A stretch of 35,771 bases of DNA from Cellulomonas hominis (GCF_005239125.1 NZ_SZYE01000017.1:1-35771), one strand, 5' to 3'. Shown: positions 9,231 through 16,910, numbered from the stretch's first letter. The notes: generated by a model from the sequence alone, not told the origin. Made by a program: numbers and translations.

Positions 9231-10181
9231 TCAGATGAGCTCGACGCGGTCCGCCTGCGGGCCGCGGTCGCTCTGGCGGACCTGGTACCGGACGCGGTCG
9301 CCCTCGAACAGGGCCTCCTCGCCGCGCAGCACCGACACGTGCACGAACAGGTCCGGCCCGCCGTCGTCGGGCGTGATGAAGCCGAAGCCGCGGTCGCCGT
9401 CGTAACGCGCGACGACGCCCTGGCCACCGCGCGCCGATCCGCGGGGCGCCGGCCCCCGACCCGAGTCGCGCCGGTCCGATCCGCCACGGCCGCCGCGGGA
9501 CCCGCCGCCGACCAGCCGGACGCCCTGCGCCTGCAGGCCCTTGTCGCCCTCCGAGGCCCGGTAGCTCACGCGGTCGCCCTCGACCAGCTCGGTCACGTCC
9601 CCGGACAGCGACCGGGCGTGCACGAACACGTCCTGCTCCCCGGAGTCGGGGGTGATGAAGCCGAAGCCCTTGCCCGCGTCGTACCAGGTCACGGTGCCGT
9701 CGGCGCCGTCGTTCCGCGCGGCGCCCCGGATGGCGCCCGCACCGGCGCCGGCCGCGAGCGGCAGCACGTGGTCCGCCTGCGGGCCCTTCTCGCCCTCGAC
9801 GACCAGGAACGCGACCGGCTGGCCGTCGGTGAGGACGCCGCCGCCGACGATCGCCGAGCTGTGCACGAAGATCTCGCCCGCGCCGTCGTCCCGGGTCAGG
9901 AAGCCGTAACCCTTGGCCGGCTCGTACCAGTTGACCGTGCCGAGCACGCCGAGCGCGGCGTCCGAGGCGACCTCACCGGTGACCCGGACCTGACGCGCCT
10001 GCGGCCCGCGGTCGCTCTCGCCGATCTCGAACTCGACGGACTGCCCCTCGCGGAGCGACGCCGGACCGTCCTGGCCGACGATCTCGGACGCGTGGACGAA
10101 CAGGTCCTCGGCGTCGTCGCCGAGGGCGAGGAAGCCGAACCCTCGCTCGGTGTCGAACCAGCGGACGGTTCCCTGCGGCAC
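9231..10181 (-). CDS. Multidomain protein with four tandem cold-shock domains
   Basis: 316 aa, almost entirely CSD folds. CSD1 (about 2-68) has FDTERGFGF and DLFVH; CSD2 (about 80-141) has PAKGYGF and EIFVH; CSD3 (about 162-224) has AGKGFGF and DVFVH; CSD4 (about 255-316) has GDRGFGF and DLFVH. These are the RNP1 and RNP2 nucleic-acid-binding motifs. Residues 225-254 are a Gly/Arg-rich linker like RGG boxes. Each domain ends in a G-x-Q-A-x-x-V signature. Cold-shock proteins bind single-stranded RNA or DNA and melt mRNA structure; four linked domains should give high avidity. Bacterial CSPs are normally about 67 aa with one domain. I chose GTG at 10181, where GAGGAG lies 7 bases upstream and the first CSD starts; the frame stays open upstream. 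It is divergent from the HNH gene. Confidence 0.92.
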   Translation of the reverse strand: MPQGTVRWFDTERGFGFLALGDDAEDLFVHASEIVGQDGPASLREGQSVEFEIGESDRGPQARQVRVTGEVASDAALGVLGTVNWYEPAKGYGFLTRDDGAGEIFVHSSAIVGGGVLTDGQPVAFLVVEGEKGPQADHVLPLAAGAGAGAIRGAARNDGADGTVTWYDAGKGFGFITPDSGEQDVFVHARSLSGDVTELVEGDRVSYRASEGDKGLQAQGVRLVGGGSRGGRGGSDRRDSGRGPAPRGSARGGQGVVARYDGDRGFGFITPDDGGPDLFVHVSVLRGEEALFEGDRVRYQVRQSDRGPQADRVELI

Positions 10182-10271
10182 GGTGGTACTCCTCGTGGTG
10201 ATGGCGGTTGCTGCCACCCAGTGTCCCCCCGTCGCCCGCGCGGGACGAACCGCTCGCGGACGCCGGGGCGG

Positions 10272-10277
10272 TAGCGT
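10272..10277 (+). promoter_or_regulatory. -10 hexamer of a leaderless promoter (HNH gene)
   Basis: TAGCGT ends 6 bases before the GTG at 10284, with no room for a ribosome binding site. The 102-base divergent gap also carries the promoter of the cold-shock-domain gene on the other strand. Confidence 0.55.
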
Positions 10278-10283
10278 CGCCGC

Positions 10284-10673
10284 GTGGTCCGTCGGCGCAA
10301 GGTCTCGTCCGGGGCGTCGCCGTCCACCCGCGCGCGCTACGCGAAGCGCCGGCGCCGCCGGGTCGCCCTCGCGGACAACGACCTGGTGCCGGCCGAGTGG
10401 GACACCCTCGTCGCCGCCTGGGGCGGCTGCTGCGCGTACTGCGGGAGCGCGACCGGCGCGCTGCAGCGGGACTGCGTCCTGCCGATCTCGCGCGGTGGCC
10501 GGTACACGCTGGAGAACGTCGTCCCGGCGTGCGCGTCGTGCAACGCGAGCAAGCACAACGACGAGGTCACCGGGTGGCTCCGGCGCAAGAAGCTGGACGA
10601 GCGGGCCTTCCTGGTCCGGCACGCGACGATCCTGCGCGACCTGCGCCCGGCCGACCCGCTCGACCGCGCGTGA
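10284..10673 (+). CDS. HNH-type endonuclease-like protein with altered HNH core
   Basis: 129 aa. An Arg/Lys-rich N-terminus (3-26) precedes a compact HNH/zinc module: C50-x-x-C53, then D63-C64[11 protein letters not shown], N78, C83-x-x-C86-N-A-S-K90. In canonical HNH nucleases the residue after that Asp is the His general base (D-H-V-x-P); here it is Cys64. The four zinc-binding cysteines and the Asn are intact, so the fold should form, but cleavage may be lost or altered. It is not flanked by a methylase, terminase or mobile element. GTG start chosen from the leaderless promoter geometry. DNA binding through the basic N-terminus is likely. Confidence 0.85.
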   Translation: MVRRRKVSSGASPSTRARYAKRRRRRVALADNDLVPAEWDTLVAAWGGCCAYCGSATGALQRDCVLPISRGGRYTLENVVPACASCNASKHNDEVTGWLRRKKLDERAFLVRHATILRDLRPADPLDRA

Positions 10674-10683
10674 GCACGCCCGT

Positions 10684-10748
10684 CGCCGAGTGTCCAGGAG
10701 GTCGACCGGGTCGGGCGGGCCTGTCCGGCGGGTCGTGGACACTCGGCG
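10684..10748. repeat. Long inverted repeat downstream of the HNH gene
   Basis: CGCCGAGTGTCC (10684-10695) and GGACACTCGGCG (10737-10748) are perfect 12-bp inverted arms around 41 bases. The outer CGCCGAG/CTCGGCG ends resemble those of the element at 35329-35394. The loop is too large for a normal terminator. Confidence 0.75.
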
Positions 10749-10868
10749 CGGTGGGCGCGCGCGGGGTCGTGTGAGCAGGCGCACCCTCGGGTTCCGGGGG
10801 GTGGCCGCGTACGATTCTCCGGGCCCCGCGCGACCGCGGCGGCCTCACCCTCCCAGGACGGACGGCGC

Positions 10869-12410
10869 ATGAGCGCGCAGACGACCACGCCCGCGCAGCA
10901 GCCGGGCGAGGCCCCCGGCACGGACCTCGACCTCGCGACCGGGGCCGACGTGCCGCCCGGCGTCGACCCCGCCGAGTTCGCCGTCTTCCTGCGCGTCGCC
11001 GACCAGGTCGCCGCCCTGCCCCAGACGCACCCGCAGCACACCGCCGCCCGCCGTGCCGCGTCGGCGATGTTCAAGGCCGCCAAGAAGCACCGCCGCGGCG
11101 AGAAGCGCCGGCTGATCGCCGAGGCCGACGCCGCCGTGGTCGCCGCGACCGCGACCGGCAGCCCGGGCCGCATCGACGACGAGACGGCCGGCATCCCGAT
11201 CAGCTCGGCGACCACCGGTGCGGTCGCCGGCACGCTGCTGCGCCCGCGCCCGTGCTACGTCTGCAAGCAGGACTACACGGTCGTCGACGCGTTCTACCAC
11301 CAGCTGTGCCCGGACTGCGCGGCCCTGCACCACGCCAAGCGGGACGCGCGCACCGACCTCACGGGCCGCCGCGCGCTGCTCACCGGCGGCCGCGCCAAGA
11401 TCGGCATGTACATCGCGCTGCGGCTGCTGCGTGACGGCGCCGACCTGACGATCACGACCCGGTTCCCGAAGGACGCCGTCCGCCGGTTCAGCGCGATGGA
11501 CGACTCCGCCGACTGGCTGCACCGGCTGCACGTCGTCGGGATCGACCTGCGCGACCCGGCCCAGGTGGTGTCGCTCGCCGACCACGTCGCCGCCCAGGGC
11601 CCGCTGGACATCCTCATCAACAACGCCGCGCAGACCGTGCGGCGGTCGCCGGGGGCGTACGCGCGGATCGCCGACGCCGAGGACGCGCCGCTCGACGCGG
11701 ACGCCGCGCGGATGATCACCACGTTCGGCCGCACGAGCGACGCCCACCCGCGGGCGCTCGCCGGGTCGGTCAGCGAGCTGACCAGCCCCGCCCTGGCGAT
11801 CGAGCGGGCGGGGCGCGCCGCCGCGGAGGAGCTGACCGCGCAGTCGCTCACCGCCGAGGCCGCGAGCCTGGAGCGGCTGGTCGCCGGGACGTCGATCGAC
11901 GCCGGCGGGCTGATCCCCGACGTCGCCGAGACGAACTCCTGGGTCGCGACGGTCGACGACGTCGACCCGATGGAGCTGCTCGAGGTCCAGCTCTGCAACC
12001 AGACGGCGCCGTTCATCCTGGTGAGCCGGCTGCGTGCCGCCCTGGCGGCGTCGCCCGCGCGCCGGACGTACATCGTGAACGTCTCCGCGATGGAGGGCGT
12101 CTTCGCCCGCGGGTACAAGGGCCCCGGCCACCCGCACACGAACATGAGCAAGGCCGCGCTGAACATGCTGACCCGCACGAGCGCGGGCGAGATGCTCGAG
12201 GACGGCATCCTGATGACCGCCGTCGACACCGGGTGGATCACCGACGAGCGCCCGCACCCGACGAAGGTGCGGCTCGCCGAGGAGGGCTTCCACGCGCCGC
12301 TGGACCTGGTCGACGGCGCCGCGCGGGTGTACGACCCGATCGTGCGAGGCGAGGCCGGCGAGGACCTGTACGGCTGCTTCCTCAAGGACTACGCGCGCTC
12401 CCCGTGGTGA
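10869..12410 (+). CDS. Zinc-ribbon / short-chain dehydrogenase (SDR) fusion protein
   Basis: 513 aa. Residues 1-125 are a helical, charged region. A treble-clef-like zinc ribbon follows: C129-x-x-C132 and C147-x-x-C150. The Rossmann SDR domain starts at about 165 with T172-G-G-R-A-K-I-G179 (NAD(P) binding) and has N251-N-A-A254. About 100 extra residues are inserted after NNAA. The catalytic Ser is S406 (NVSAMEG), Lys is K428 (NMSK), but the position four before Lys is Thr424, not Tyr. The protein may therefore be an atypical oxidoreductase or a nucleotide-sensing, nucleic-acid-binding protein; I cannot assign a substrate. ATG at 10869 has AGGACGG upstream; TACGAT at 10810-10815 is a candidate -10. 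A strong terminator follows. Confidence 0.9.
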   Translation: MSAQTTTPAQQPGEAPGTDLDLATGADVPPGVDPAEFAVFLRVADQVAALPQTHPQHTAARRAASAMFKAAKKHRRGEKRRLIAEADAAVVAATATGSPGRIDDETAGIPISSATTGAVAGTLLRPRPCYVCKQDYTVVDAFYHQLCPDCAALHHAKRDARTDLTGRRALLTGGRAKIGMYIALRLLRDGADLTITTRFPKDAVRRFSAMDDSADWLHRLHVVGIDLRDPAQVVSLADHVAAQGPLDILINNAAQTVRRSPGAYARIADAEDAPLDADAARMITTFGRTSDAHPRALAGSVSELTSPALAIERAGRAAAEELTAQSLTAEAASLERLVAGTSIDAGGLIPDVAETNSWVATVDDVDPMELLEVQLCNQTAPFILVSRLRAALAASPARRTYIVNVSAMEGVFARGYKGPGHPHTNMSKAALNMLTRTSAGEMLEDGILMTAVDTGWITDERPHPTKVRLAEEGFHAPLDLVDGAARVYDPIVRGEAGEDLYGCFLKDYARSPW

Positions 12411-12431
12411 GCGCCTGACCCGACCCCACCC

Positions 12432-12467
12432 CGAACGGCCCGACGCACGCCCGCGTCGGGCCGTTCG
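12432..12467 (+). terminator. Intrinsic terminator after the SDR gene
   Basis: Perfect 15-bp stem, arms 12432-12446 and 12453-12467 (CGAACGGCCCGACGC and its complement), with a 6-nt loop, 22 bases behind the stop codon. Followed by TCGTCG rather than a pure T-run. Confidence 0.85.
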
Positions 12468-12507
12468 TCGTCGCGGGCGCGCCCGCGGAGCCCGTCGGTA
12501 TTCAGTG

Positions 12508-12546
12508 TTGCCAAGTACCGGTACCTAGCGTTACGTTGTACCGGTA
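12508..12546 (+). promoter_or_regulatory. Promoter and palindromic operators of the padR operon
   Basis: TTGCCA (12508-12513) and TACGTT (12532-12537, 18-base spacer) form a plausible promoter. The palindrome GTACCGGTAC (12515-12524) sits in the spacer, and a second copy GTACCGGTA (12538-12546) covers the expected start site. This is a layout expected for autorepression by the PadR regulator encoded next. Confidence 0.65.
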
Positions 12547-12575
12547 GTCAGCGACACCGAGTACAGGAGCTCACG

Positions 12576-12959
12576 ATGGCCAACCAGATGACCGAGATGC
12601 TCAAGGGCACGCTCGAGGGCATCGTCCTCGCGATCCTCGAGGCGCGGCCGGCGTACGGGTACGAGATCACCGCGCAGCTCCGGGACGAGGGATTCGCCGA
12701 TCTGGCCGAGGGCACGGTCTACGCGCTCCTCGTCCGCATCGAGCAGCGCGGGTTCGTCGACGTCGAGAAGGTCCCGTCCGAGAAGGGACCCCCGCGCAAG
12801 GTCTACTCGCTCAACGCCGCGGGCCGGGTCCAGCTGGACGAGTTCTGGGCCACCTGGGCGTTCCTCGCCGGGCGGATCGAGCACCTCCGCGCCGCGCACA
12901 CCGACCGCACCACCGGCTCCACCCACCGCACCACCGACCGCACCGAAGGGGACGACTGA
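12576..12959 (+). CDS. PadR-family transcriptional regulator
   Basis: 127 aa. PadR winged helix-turn-helix: LEGIVLAILEARPAYGYEIT (residues 13-32), EGTVYALLVRIEQRGFV and the wing ending in PPRKVYSLNAAG; the C-terminal helix (LDEFWATWAFLAGRIEHL) is for dimerisation. The last about 20 residues are Thr/Asp/Arg-rich and disordered. PadR proteins usually repress a neighbouring efflux pump and release the DNA on binding the drug; the ABC exporter genes downstream are the likely target. ATG at 12576 has AGGAG 6 bases upstream. It heads a four-gene operon (12576-14902) with 1-base gap or 4-base overlaps. Confidence 0.93.
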   Translation: MANQMTEMLKGTLEGIVLAILEARPAYGYEITAQLRDEGFADLAEGTVYALLVRIEQRGFVDVEKVPSEKGPPRKVYSLNAAGRVQLDEFWATWAFLAGRIEHLRAAHTDRTTGSTHRTTDRTEGDD

Positions 12960-12960
12960 C

Positions 12961-13329
12961 ATGGTCGCGAAGTGGATCGAGGCCCTGACGGGCTCGCTCG
13001 AGCAGAAGAAGCAGTACCGGCAGGCCATGGCCCGGATCAAGGCGCTGCCCGAGCCGTACCGCACCGCCGCGAAGGCCACCCACCGGTACCTGATGTACTC
13101 CGGGGGCGTCACGGACGGCGACACCATGATCACGATGTTCACCGACCTCGCCGACCTGTGGGACCGCGCCGCGGCCGACGGCACGCCGGTCCGCGACGTC
13201 GTGGGCGACGACCCGGTCGAGTTCGCCGAGACCTTCAGCCAGGCGTACGTCGGCGAGCGGTGGATCGACAAGGAGCGCGCCCGCCTCACCCAGGCGATCG
13301 AGGACGCGGAGCAGGGCGGCCCCCGGTGA
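12961..13329 (+). CDS. DUF1048-family protein
   Basis: 122 aa, soluble, mostly helical. Recognisable features are the N-terminal EALTGSLEQKKQYRQAMARI, the central segment LPEPYRTAAKATHRYLMYSG and the DDPVEFAETFSQAY segment near the C-terminus. DUF1048 proteins are commonly encoded next to PadR regulators and DrrAB-type ABC exporters; their role is not established to my knowledge. Starts one base after the padR stop, and its stop overlaps the ATPase start (GTGA). It could be an accessory to the regulator, but nothing in the sequence proves it. Confidence 0.85.
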   Translation: MVAKWIEALTGSLEQKKQYRQAMARIKALPEPYRTAAKATHRYLMYSGGVTDGDTMITMFTDLADLWDRAAADGTPVRDVVGDDPVEFAETFSQAYVGERWIDKERARLTQAIEDAEQGGPR

Positions 13330-14129
13330 CCGCCGCCGGGGCCGCCGCGCCCGCGCCGCCCGCCGTCGCCGTCCGCGGCGTCGAGAAGTCGTTCGGCGAC
13401 CTGCGCGTGCTGCGGGGCGTCGACCTGGAGGTGGCGCCCGGGACCATCGTGGCGCTGCTGGGGTCGAACGGGGCCGGCAAGACGACCCTCGTCCGCATCC
13501 TGGCCACCCTCCTGAAGCCCGACGCGGGCACCGCCACGGTGCACGGGTTCGACGTGGTCGGCCAGGCCGCCGACGTGCGGGAGTCGATCAGCCTCACGGG
13601 CCAGTTCGCGGCCGTCGACGGGATGCTGACCGGCCGGGAGAACCTGGCGCTCGTCGCCCGGCTCCGGCACCTGCCGGACCCGGGCGCGGTCGCCGACCGC
13701 CTGCTCGACCGGTTCGCCCTCACGGAGGCCGGCGGGCGACGGGCGTCGACCTACTCCGGCGGCATGCGCCGGCGGCTGGACATCGCCATGAGCCTGATCG
13801 GCGACCCGCCGGTGATCTTCCTCGACGAGCCGACCACCGGGCTCGACCCGCAGGCCCGCAACGAGGTCTGGCGGACCGTCGAGGAGCTCGCCGGCGGCGG
13901 CACGACCGTCCTGCTCACCACGCAGTACCTGGACGAGGCGGAGCGCCTCGCCGACCGGATCGCCATCCTGCACGAGGGGACGATCATCCAGGACGGCACG
14001 CTCGCCGAGCTCAAGCGGCTCCTCCCGCCCGCGCGGGTCGAGTACGTCGAGAAGCAGCCCACGCTCGAGGACGTCTTCCTCGCCCTCGTCGGCGCCGGCG
14101 ACCAGCCGGCCGGGAAGGACCCGCGATGA
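13326..14129 (+). CDS. ABC exporter ATP-binding protein, DrrA type
   Basis: 267 aa. Walker A GSNGAGKTT (about 46-54), signature YSGGMRRRLDIAMSL, Walker B VIFLDEPTTGLDPQ and switch region LTTQYLDEAERLADRIAIL are all intact; the C-terminal part (VEYVEKQPTLEDVFLAL) is typical of the daunorubicin-resistance DrrA group. It energises the permease encoded next. I chose the GTG at 13326, which overlaps the DUF1048 stop by 4 bases; the frame extends upstream but only as a shadow. Likely drug, lipid or antibiotic exporter. Confidence 0.93.
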   Translation: MTAAGAAAPAPPAVAVRGVEKSFGDLRVLRGVDLEVAPGTIVALLGSNGAGKTTLVRILATLLKPDAGTATVHGFDVVGQAADVRESISLTGQFAAVDGMLTGRENLALVARLRHLPDPGAVADRLLDRFALTEAGGRRASTYSGGMRRRLDIAMSLIGDPPVIFLDEPTTGLDPQARNEVWRTVEELAGGGTTVLLTTQYLDEAERLADRIAILHEGTIIQDGTLAELKRLLPPARVEYVEKQPTLEDVFLALVGAGDQPAGKDPR

Positions 14130-14902
14130 GCGCCACCGCCACCGCCCACGTCGTCGGCGACACCGTCGCCCTCACCGACCGGTCGCTGCGGCACATCCTG
14201 CGCAGCCCCGACACGATCATCACGACCGCGGTCACCCCGGTCGCCCTCATGCTGCTGTTCGTCTACGTGTTCGGCGGGGCGATCCACGGCGGCTCCACCG
14301 CGTCGTACGTCGACTACCTGCTGCCCGGCATCCTGCTCATCACGATCGCGTCGGGCGTCGCGTACACGGCCTACCGGCTGTTCCTCGACCTGCAGGGCGG
14401 GATCGTCGAGCGGTTCCAGTCGATGCCGATCGCCCGGCCGAGCGTCCTGTGGGCGCACGTGCTCACGTCGATGGCGGCCAACCTCACGTCGGTGGTGCTG
14501 GTCGTCGGCATCGCCCTGCTGATGGGGTTCCGCACCGGGGCGTCCGTCCTCGCGTGGCTGGCCGTCACCGGGATCCTGGTCCTGTTCACCCTCACGCTGA
14601 CCTGGATCGCGGTGCTCGCGGGGCTCTCCGCGAAGACGGTGGACGGGGCGAGCGCGTTCTCCTACCCGCTCATCTTCCTGCCGTTCATCAGCTCGGCGTT
14701 CGTGCCGACCGGCTCGATGCCGGCCGCGGTCGCCTGGTTCGCGGAGCACCAGCCGGTGACCGCCGTGGTCGACTCGATCCGGGCGCTGTTCGCGCAGCAG
14801 CCGGTCGGCGCCGACCTGTGGGTGGCGCTGGCGTGGCTCGTCGGGATCCTCGCGCTGGCGTACGCGCTGGCCGTCCGCGCCTACCGCCGCAAGGTGGGCT
14901 GA
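14126..14902 (+). CDS. ABC-2 type exporter permease, DrrB type
   Basis: 258 aa, six predicted membrane segments of the ABC-2 fold: TAVTPVALMLLFVYVFGGAI, then segments near residues 60-80, 110-135, 140-165, 175-195 and 230-250. The N-terminal cytoplasmic part (ALTDRSLRHILRSPDTII) and the loop after the first segment fit DrrB exporters. It pairs with the upstream ATPase; the start ATG overlaps its stop by 4 bases (ATGA). It is the last gene of the operon and is followed by a strong hairpin. The exported compound is unknown. Confidence 0.92.
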   Translation: MSATATAHVVGDTVALTDRSLRHILRSPDTIITTAVTPVALMLLFVYVFGGAIHGGSTASYVDYLLPGILLITIASGVAYTAYRLFLDLQGGIVERFQSMPIARPSVLWAHVLTSMAANLTSVVLVVGIALLMGFRTGASVLAWLAVTGILVLFTLTLTWIAVLAGLSAKTVDGASAFSYPLIFLPFISSAFVPTGSMPAAVAWFAEHQPVTAVVDSIRALFAQQPVGADLWVALAWLVGILALAYALAVRAYRRKVG

Positions 14903-14919
14903 GCGCGACCGGCCCCGAG

Positions 14920-14956
14920 GACGGCCGGACCCGCCCCCGCGGCGGGTCCGGCCGTC
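14920..14956. terminator. Bidirectional terminator between convergent genes
   Basis: GACGGCCGGACCCGCC (14920-14935) and its exact complement (14941-14956) form a 16-bp stem with a 5-nt loop between the exporter operon (plus) and the S41 peptidase gene (minus), 17 and 7 bases from their stops. Confidence 0.85.
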
Positions 14957-14963
14957 GTCGCCG

Positions 14964-15980
14964 TCAGGCGGGCGTCCCGCACCCCAGGCCCGCGAGCCAC
15001 TGCGCCGCACGCGCCGGGGCGTCCACCGCCGGCACCGCCTCGTCCGGGGGGATCGGCTCGTCCCCGAACAGCTCGCCGGTGCGGGCCCGGGTCTGGCCGA
15101 CGGTGAGCACCAGCGTGGAGCCGCTGTACAGCGTGGTCGACCGGTTCACGCTCGCGTAGCCGGCGGTGGGCTCGCCGAACGTCCGGGTGTCGTCCAGGCC
15201 CCGGAACGCGAGCAGCACCTGCTCCCCCGAGCTCCCGGTCCCGCCGTCGGTGAGGACGGCCACCGGCACGTCCAGCGCCGTCGCCCCGCTCTGGGTGCGC
15301 GTGGGCGTGCCGCCCCCGGTGAACCGGCCGTCGTCGACCCGCAGGTCGGTCACGCGGTCGCCGACGACGAACGACCCGGTGACGCCCTCCGGGAGCAGCG
15401 GGGCCAGCCCGGCCACCATCGGGCCCATGTCCCCGCCGCCGTTGCCCCGCAGGTCGACGACGACGCCGCACGCCCCCGACCCGGCCAGGCCGGCGGCGAT
15501 CGTCTCGGCGTAGGCGTCGCCGGCCGCGGTGCCGCCCGTGAACGCCGGCACGACCGCCGTCGCGATCCCGCCGTCCACCCGCACGGACGGGGCGAGGTCG
15601 TCGGCGGTGCCGCCACCGGCCGCCCCCGGGGGCAGCACCGTCGAGTGGTGCCCGCCGGCGACCACCACCGCCGCACGCAGCACGTCGTCCGCCTCGGCGA
15701 ACGACGTCACCTGCTCCAGCGCCGTCAGGGCGGAGGCGCGCGCCTCGTCCCACGCCGGGCCGCGGGCGTACAGGCCGGCCTCCATCTGCCGCACCGCGTC
15801 CTGCCCGTACCGGGCGGGGCTGGGCGGCACCACCCAGAGCCCCACCCGGGGACCCAGCTGCCACGCCGCCACCCCGGTCGCCGTCACCGCCACCACGCCG
15901 ACCACCGCCACTGCCCGCGCGACCCGTCGCGCCGTCCGCCGTCCGCCCCGCACTCCCGCGCTCCCTCGTCCCGCTCGCAC
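14964..15980 (-). CDS. S41-family (tail-specific/tricorn-like) serine peptidase, membrane-anchored
   Basis: 338 aa. Arg-rich cytoplasmic N-terminus, then one membrane helix (about 21-41), so the peptidase domain is outside the cell. Family marks: G110-H111-H112-S-T-V-L (as the GHS motif of S41), VVDLRGNGGGDM (174-185), the Ser nucleophile in TDGGTGS250-S-G-E, and GEPTAGYASVN (269-279). The position where Tsp/CtpA has its catalytic Lys is Tyr275, so it should use a His/Ser mechanism like the tricorn branch. No PDZ domain is visible. GTG start at 15980 has only a poor ribosome binding site; the anchor argues for it. Substrate unknown; processing of secreted or cell-envelope proteins is plausible. 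Confidence 0.88.
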   Translation of the reverse strand: MRAGRGSAGVRGGRRTARRVARAVAVVGVVAVTATGVAAWQLGPRVGLWVVPPSPARYGQDAVRQMEAGLYARGPAWDEARASALTALEQVTSFAEADDVLRAAVVVAGGHHSTVLPPGAAGGGTADDLAPSVRVDGGIATAVVPAFTGGTAAGDAYAETIAAGLAGSGACGVVVDLRGNGGGDMGPMVAGLAPLLPEGVTGSFVVGDRVTDLRVDDGRFTGGGTPTRTQSGATALDVPVAVLTDGGTGSSGEQVLLAFRGLDDTRTFGEPTAGYASVNRSTTLYSGSTLVLTVGQTRARTGELFGDEPIPPDEAVPAVDAPARAAQWLAGLGCGTPA

Positions 15981-16011
15981 AGGACCACGGTGCCGCGGAC
16001 GCGCAGGTCAG

Positions 16012-16052
16012 CGCGTCCCACCACGGGATCGACCCGCGTCCCACCAGGGGAT
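16012..16052. repeat. Two direct repeats with internal dyads upstream of the S41 gene
   Basis: CGCGTCCCACCACGGGAT (16012-16029) and CGCGTCCCACCAGGGGAT (16035-16052) differ at one base and have a 23-base period. Each contains a small dyad (TCCC-N5-GGGA). They lie 31-72 bases upstream of the S41 start and just behind the amidotransferase stop, a position suited to an operator for the peptidase gene. Confidence 0.6.
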
Positions 16053-16070
16053 GAGCCGCACGCCGCCGGG

Positions 16071-16910
16071 TCAGACGGACGTCAGGACCGGCGCGAACGG
16101 CACCAGCTCCTCGCGGCCGCCCTCGACGACCAGGCAGGTGCTCTCCGGGACCTCGAGCCACGCGCCCTTGAGGTCGCCGAGCGGCTCCGAGACGACGATC
16201 CGGGTGTCGTCGGACAGCCCGTGCAGCACCGGGTTGTCCGGGTACTGCGCCCGCAGCACCGCGACGTCCCGGTTCCGGAACAGCGACCGCGACCGGCCCT
16301 CGGAGGAGTACCGGAACGTCCACAGCCGCTGGCCGTCGGTCGTCGCGAACGTCCCCTGCACCGGGAACGGCACGCCGTGCCGGAGCGCGACGTCCTCGAT
16401 CAGGCCCACCGCCCGGGCCACGGCCGCCGGGGGGTCGTCGGTGAGCCCGAAGGTCAGGGCCAGGTAGAACAGCGTCTCCGAGTCGGTCGAGCCCTCGATG
16501 AGGGGGTACAGCGTCGGGTCGACGGCGAGCCGCAGGTCGCGCTTCAGGGTGCTGAACCCGTTGATCACGCCGTTGTGCGCGAACAACCACTGCCCGTGCC
16601 GGAACGGGTGGCAGTTGGTCTGCTGCACGGCGGTCCCGGTCGTCGCGCGGATGTGGGCGATCACCATGCCGGACCGGATGTGCTGCGAGAGCTCGCGCAG
16701 GTTCCGGTCGCTCCACGCCGGCTCGATGCTCCGGAACAGGCCCGGGATCGGGGAGTGGTCGTCGTACCAGCCGACCCCGAACCCGTCGCCGTTCATCGGC
16801 TCGACGCCCAGCCGGCTGTGCCGGCTCTGCATCACGAGCGAGTTCTCCGGCTTGTACAGCAGCTCGTCGAGCGTCACCGGCGATCCGGTGTACGCGAGCC
16901 ATCGGCACAT
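16071..16910 (-). CDS. Class II glutamine amidotransferase, YafJ/EgtC-like
   Basis: 279 aa. Starts MCRWLAYTGSP: Cys2 becomes the N-terminal nucleophile after Met removal, as in all Ntn-type glutaminases. Other family features are RLGVEPMNGDGFGVGWY, IAHIRATTG (glutamine-binding region) and LFAHNGVINGF. The protein consists of the glutaminase domain only, so ammonia would be handed to an unknown partner. EgtC of ergothioneine synthesis is a relative, but no other egt gene is near. The start at 16910 is fixed by the catalytic Cys and by GGGAGG 5 bases upstream; the frame is open upstream as a shadow. Confidence 0.93.
   Translation of the reverse strand: MCRWLAYTGSPVTLDELLYKPENSLVMQSRHSRLGVEPMNGDGFGVGWYDDHSPIPGLFRSIEPAWSDRNLRELSQHIRSGMVIAHIRATTGTAVQQTNCHPFRHGQWLFAHNGVINGFSTLKRDLRLAVDPTLYPLIEGSTDSETLFYLALTFGLTDDPPAAVARAVGLIEDVALRHGVPFPVQGTFATTDGQRLWTFRYSSEGRSRSLFRNRDVAVLRAQYPDNPVLHGLSDDTRIVVSEPLGDLKGAWLEVPESTCLVVEGGREELVPFAPVLTSV

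Noticed and set aside
10684-10748. 12-bp inverted repeat as a terminator of the HNH gene
   Set aside because: A 41-base loop is too large for an efficient intrinsic terminator; listed as a repeat instead.
10869-12410. Ordinary FabG-type reductase
   Set aside because: The N-terminal zinc ribbon, the about 100-residue insertion and the missing catalytic Tyr do not fit FabG.
16071-16910. EgtC of ergothioneine biosynthesis
   Set aside because: The fold fits, but no egtA, egtB, egtD or egtE gene is nearby; a general YafJ-like amidotransferase call is safer.
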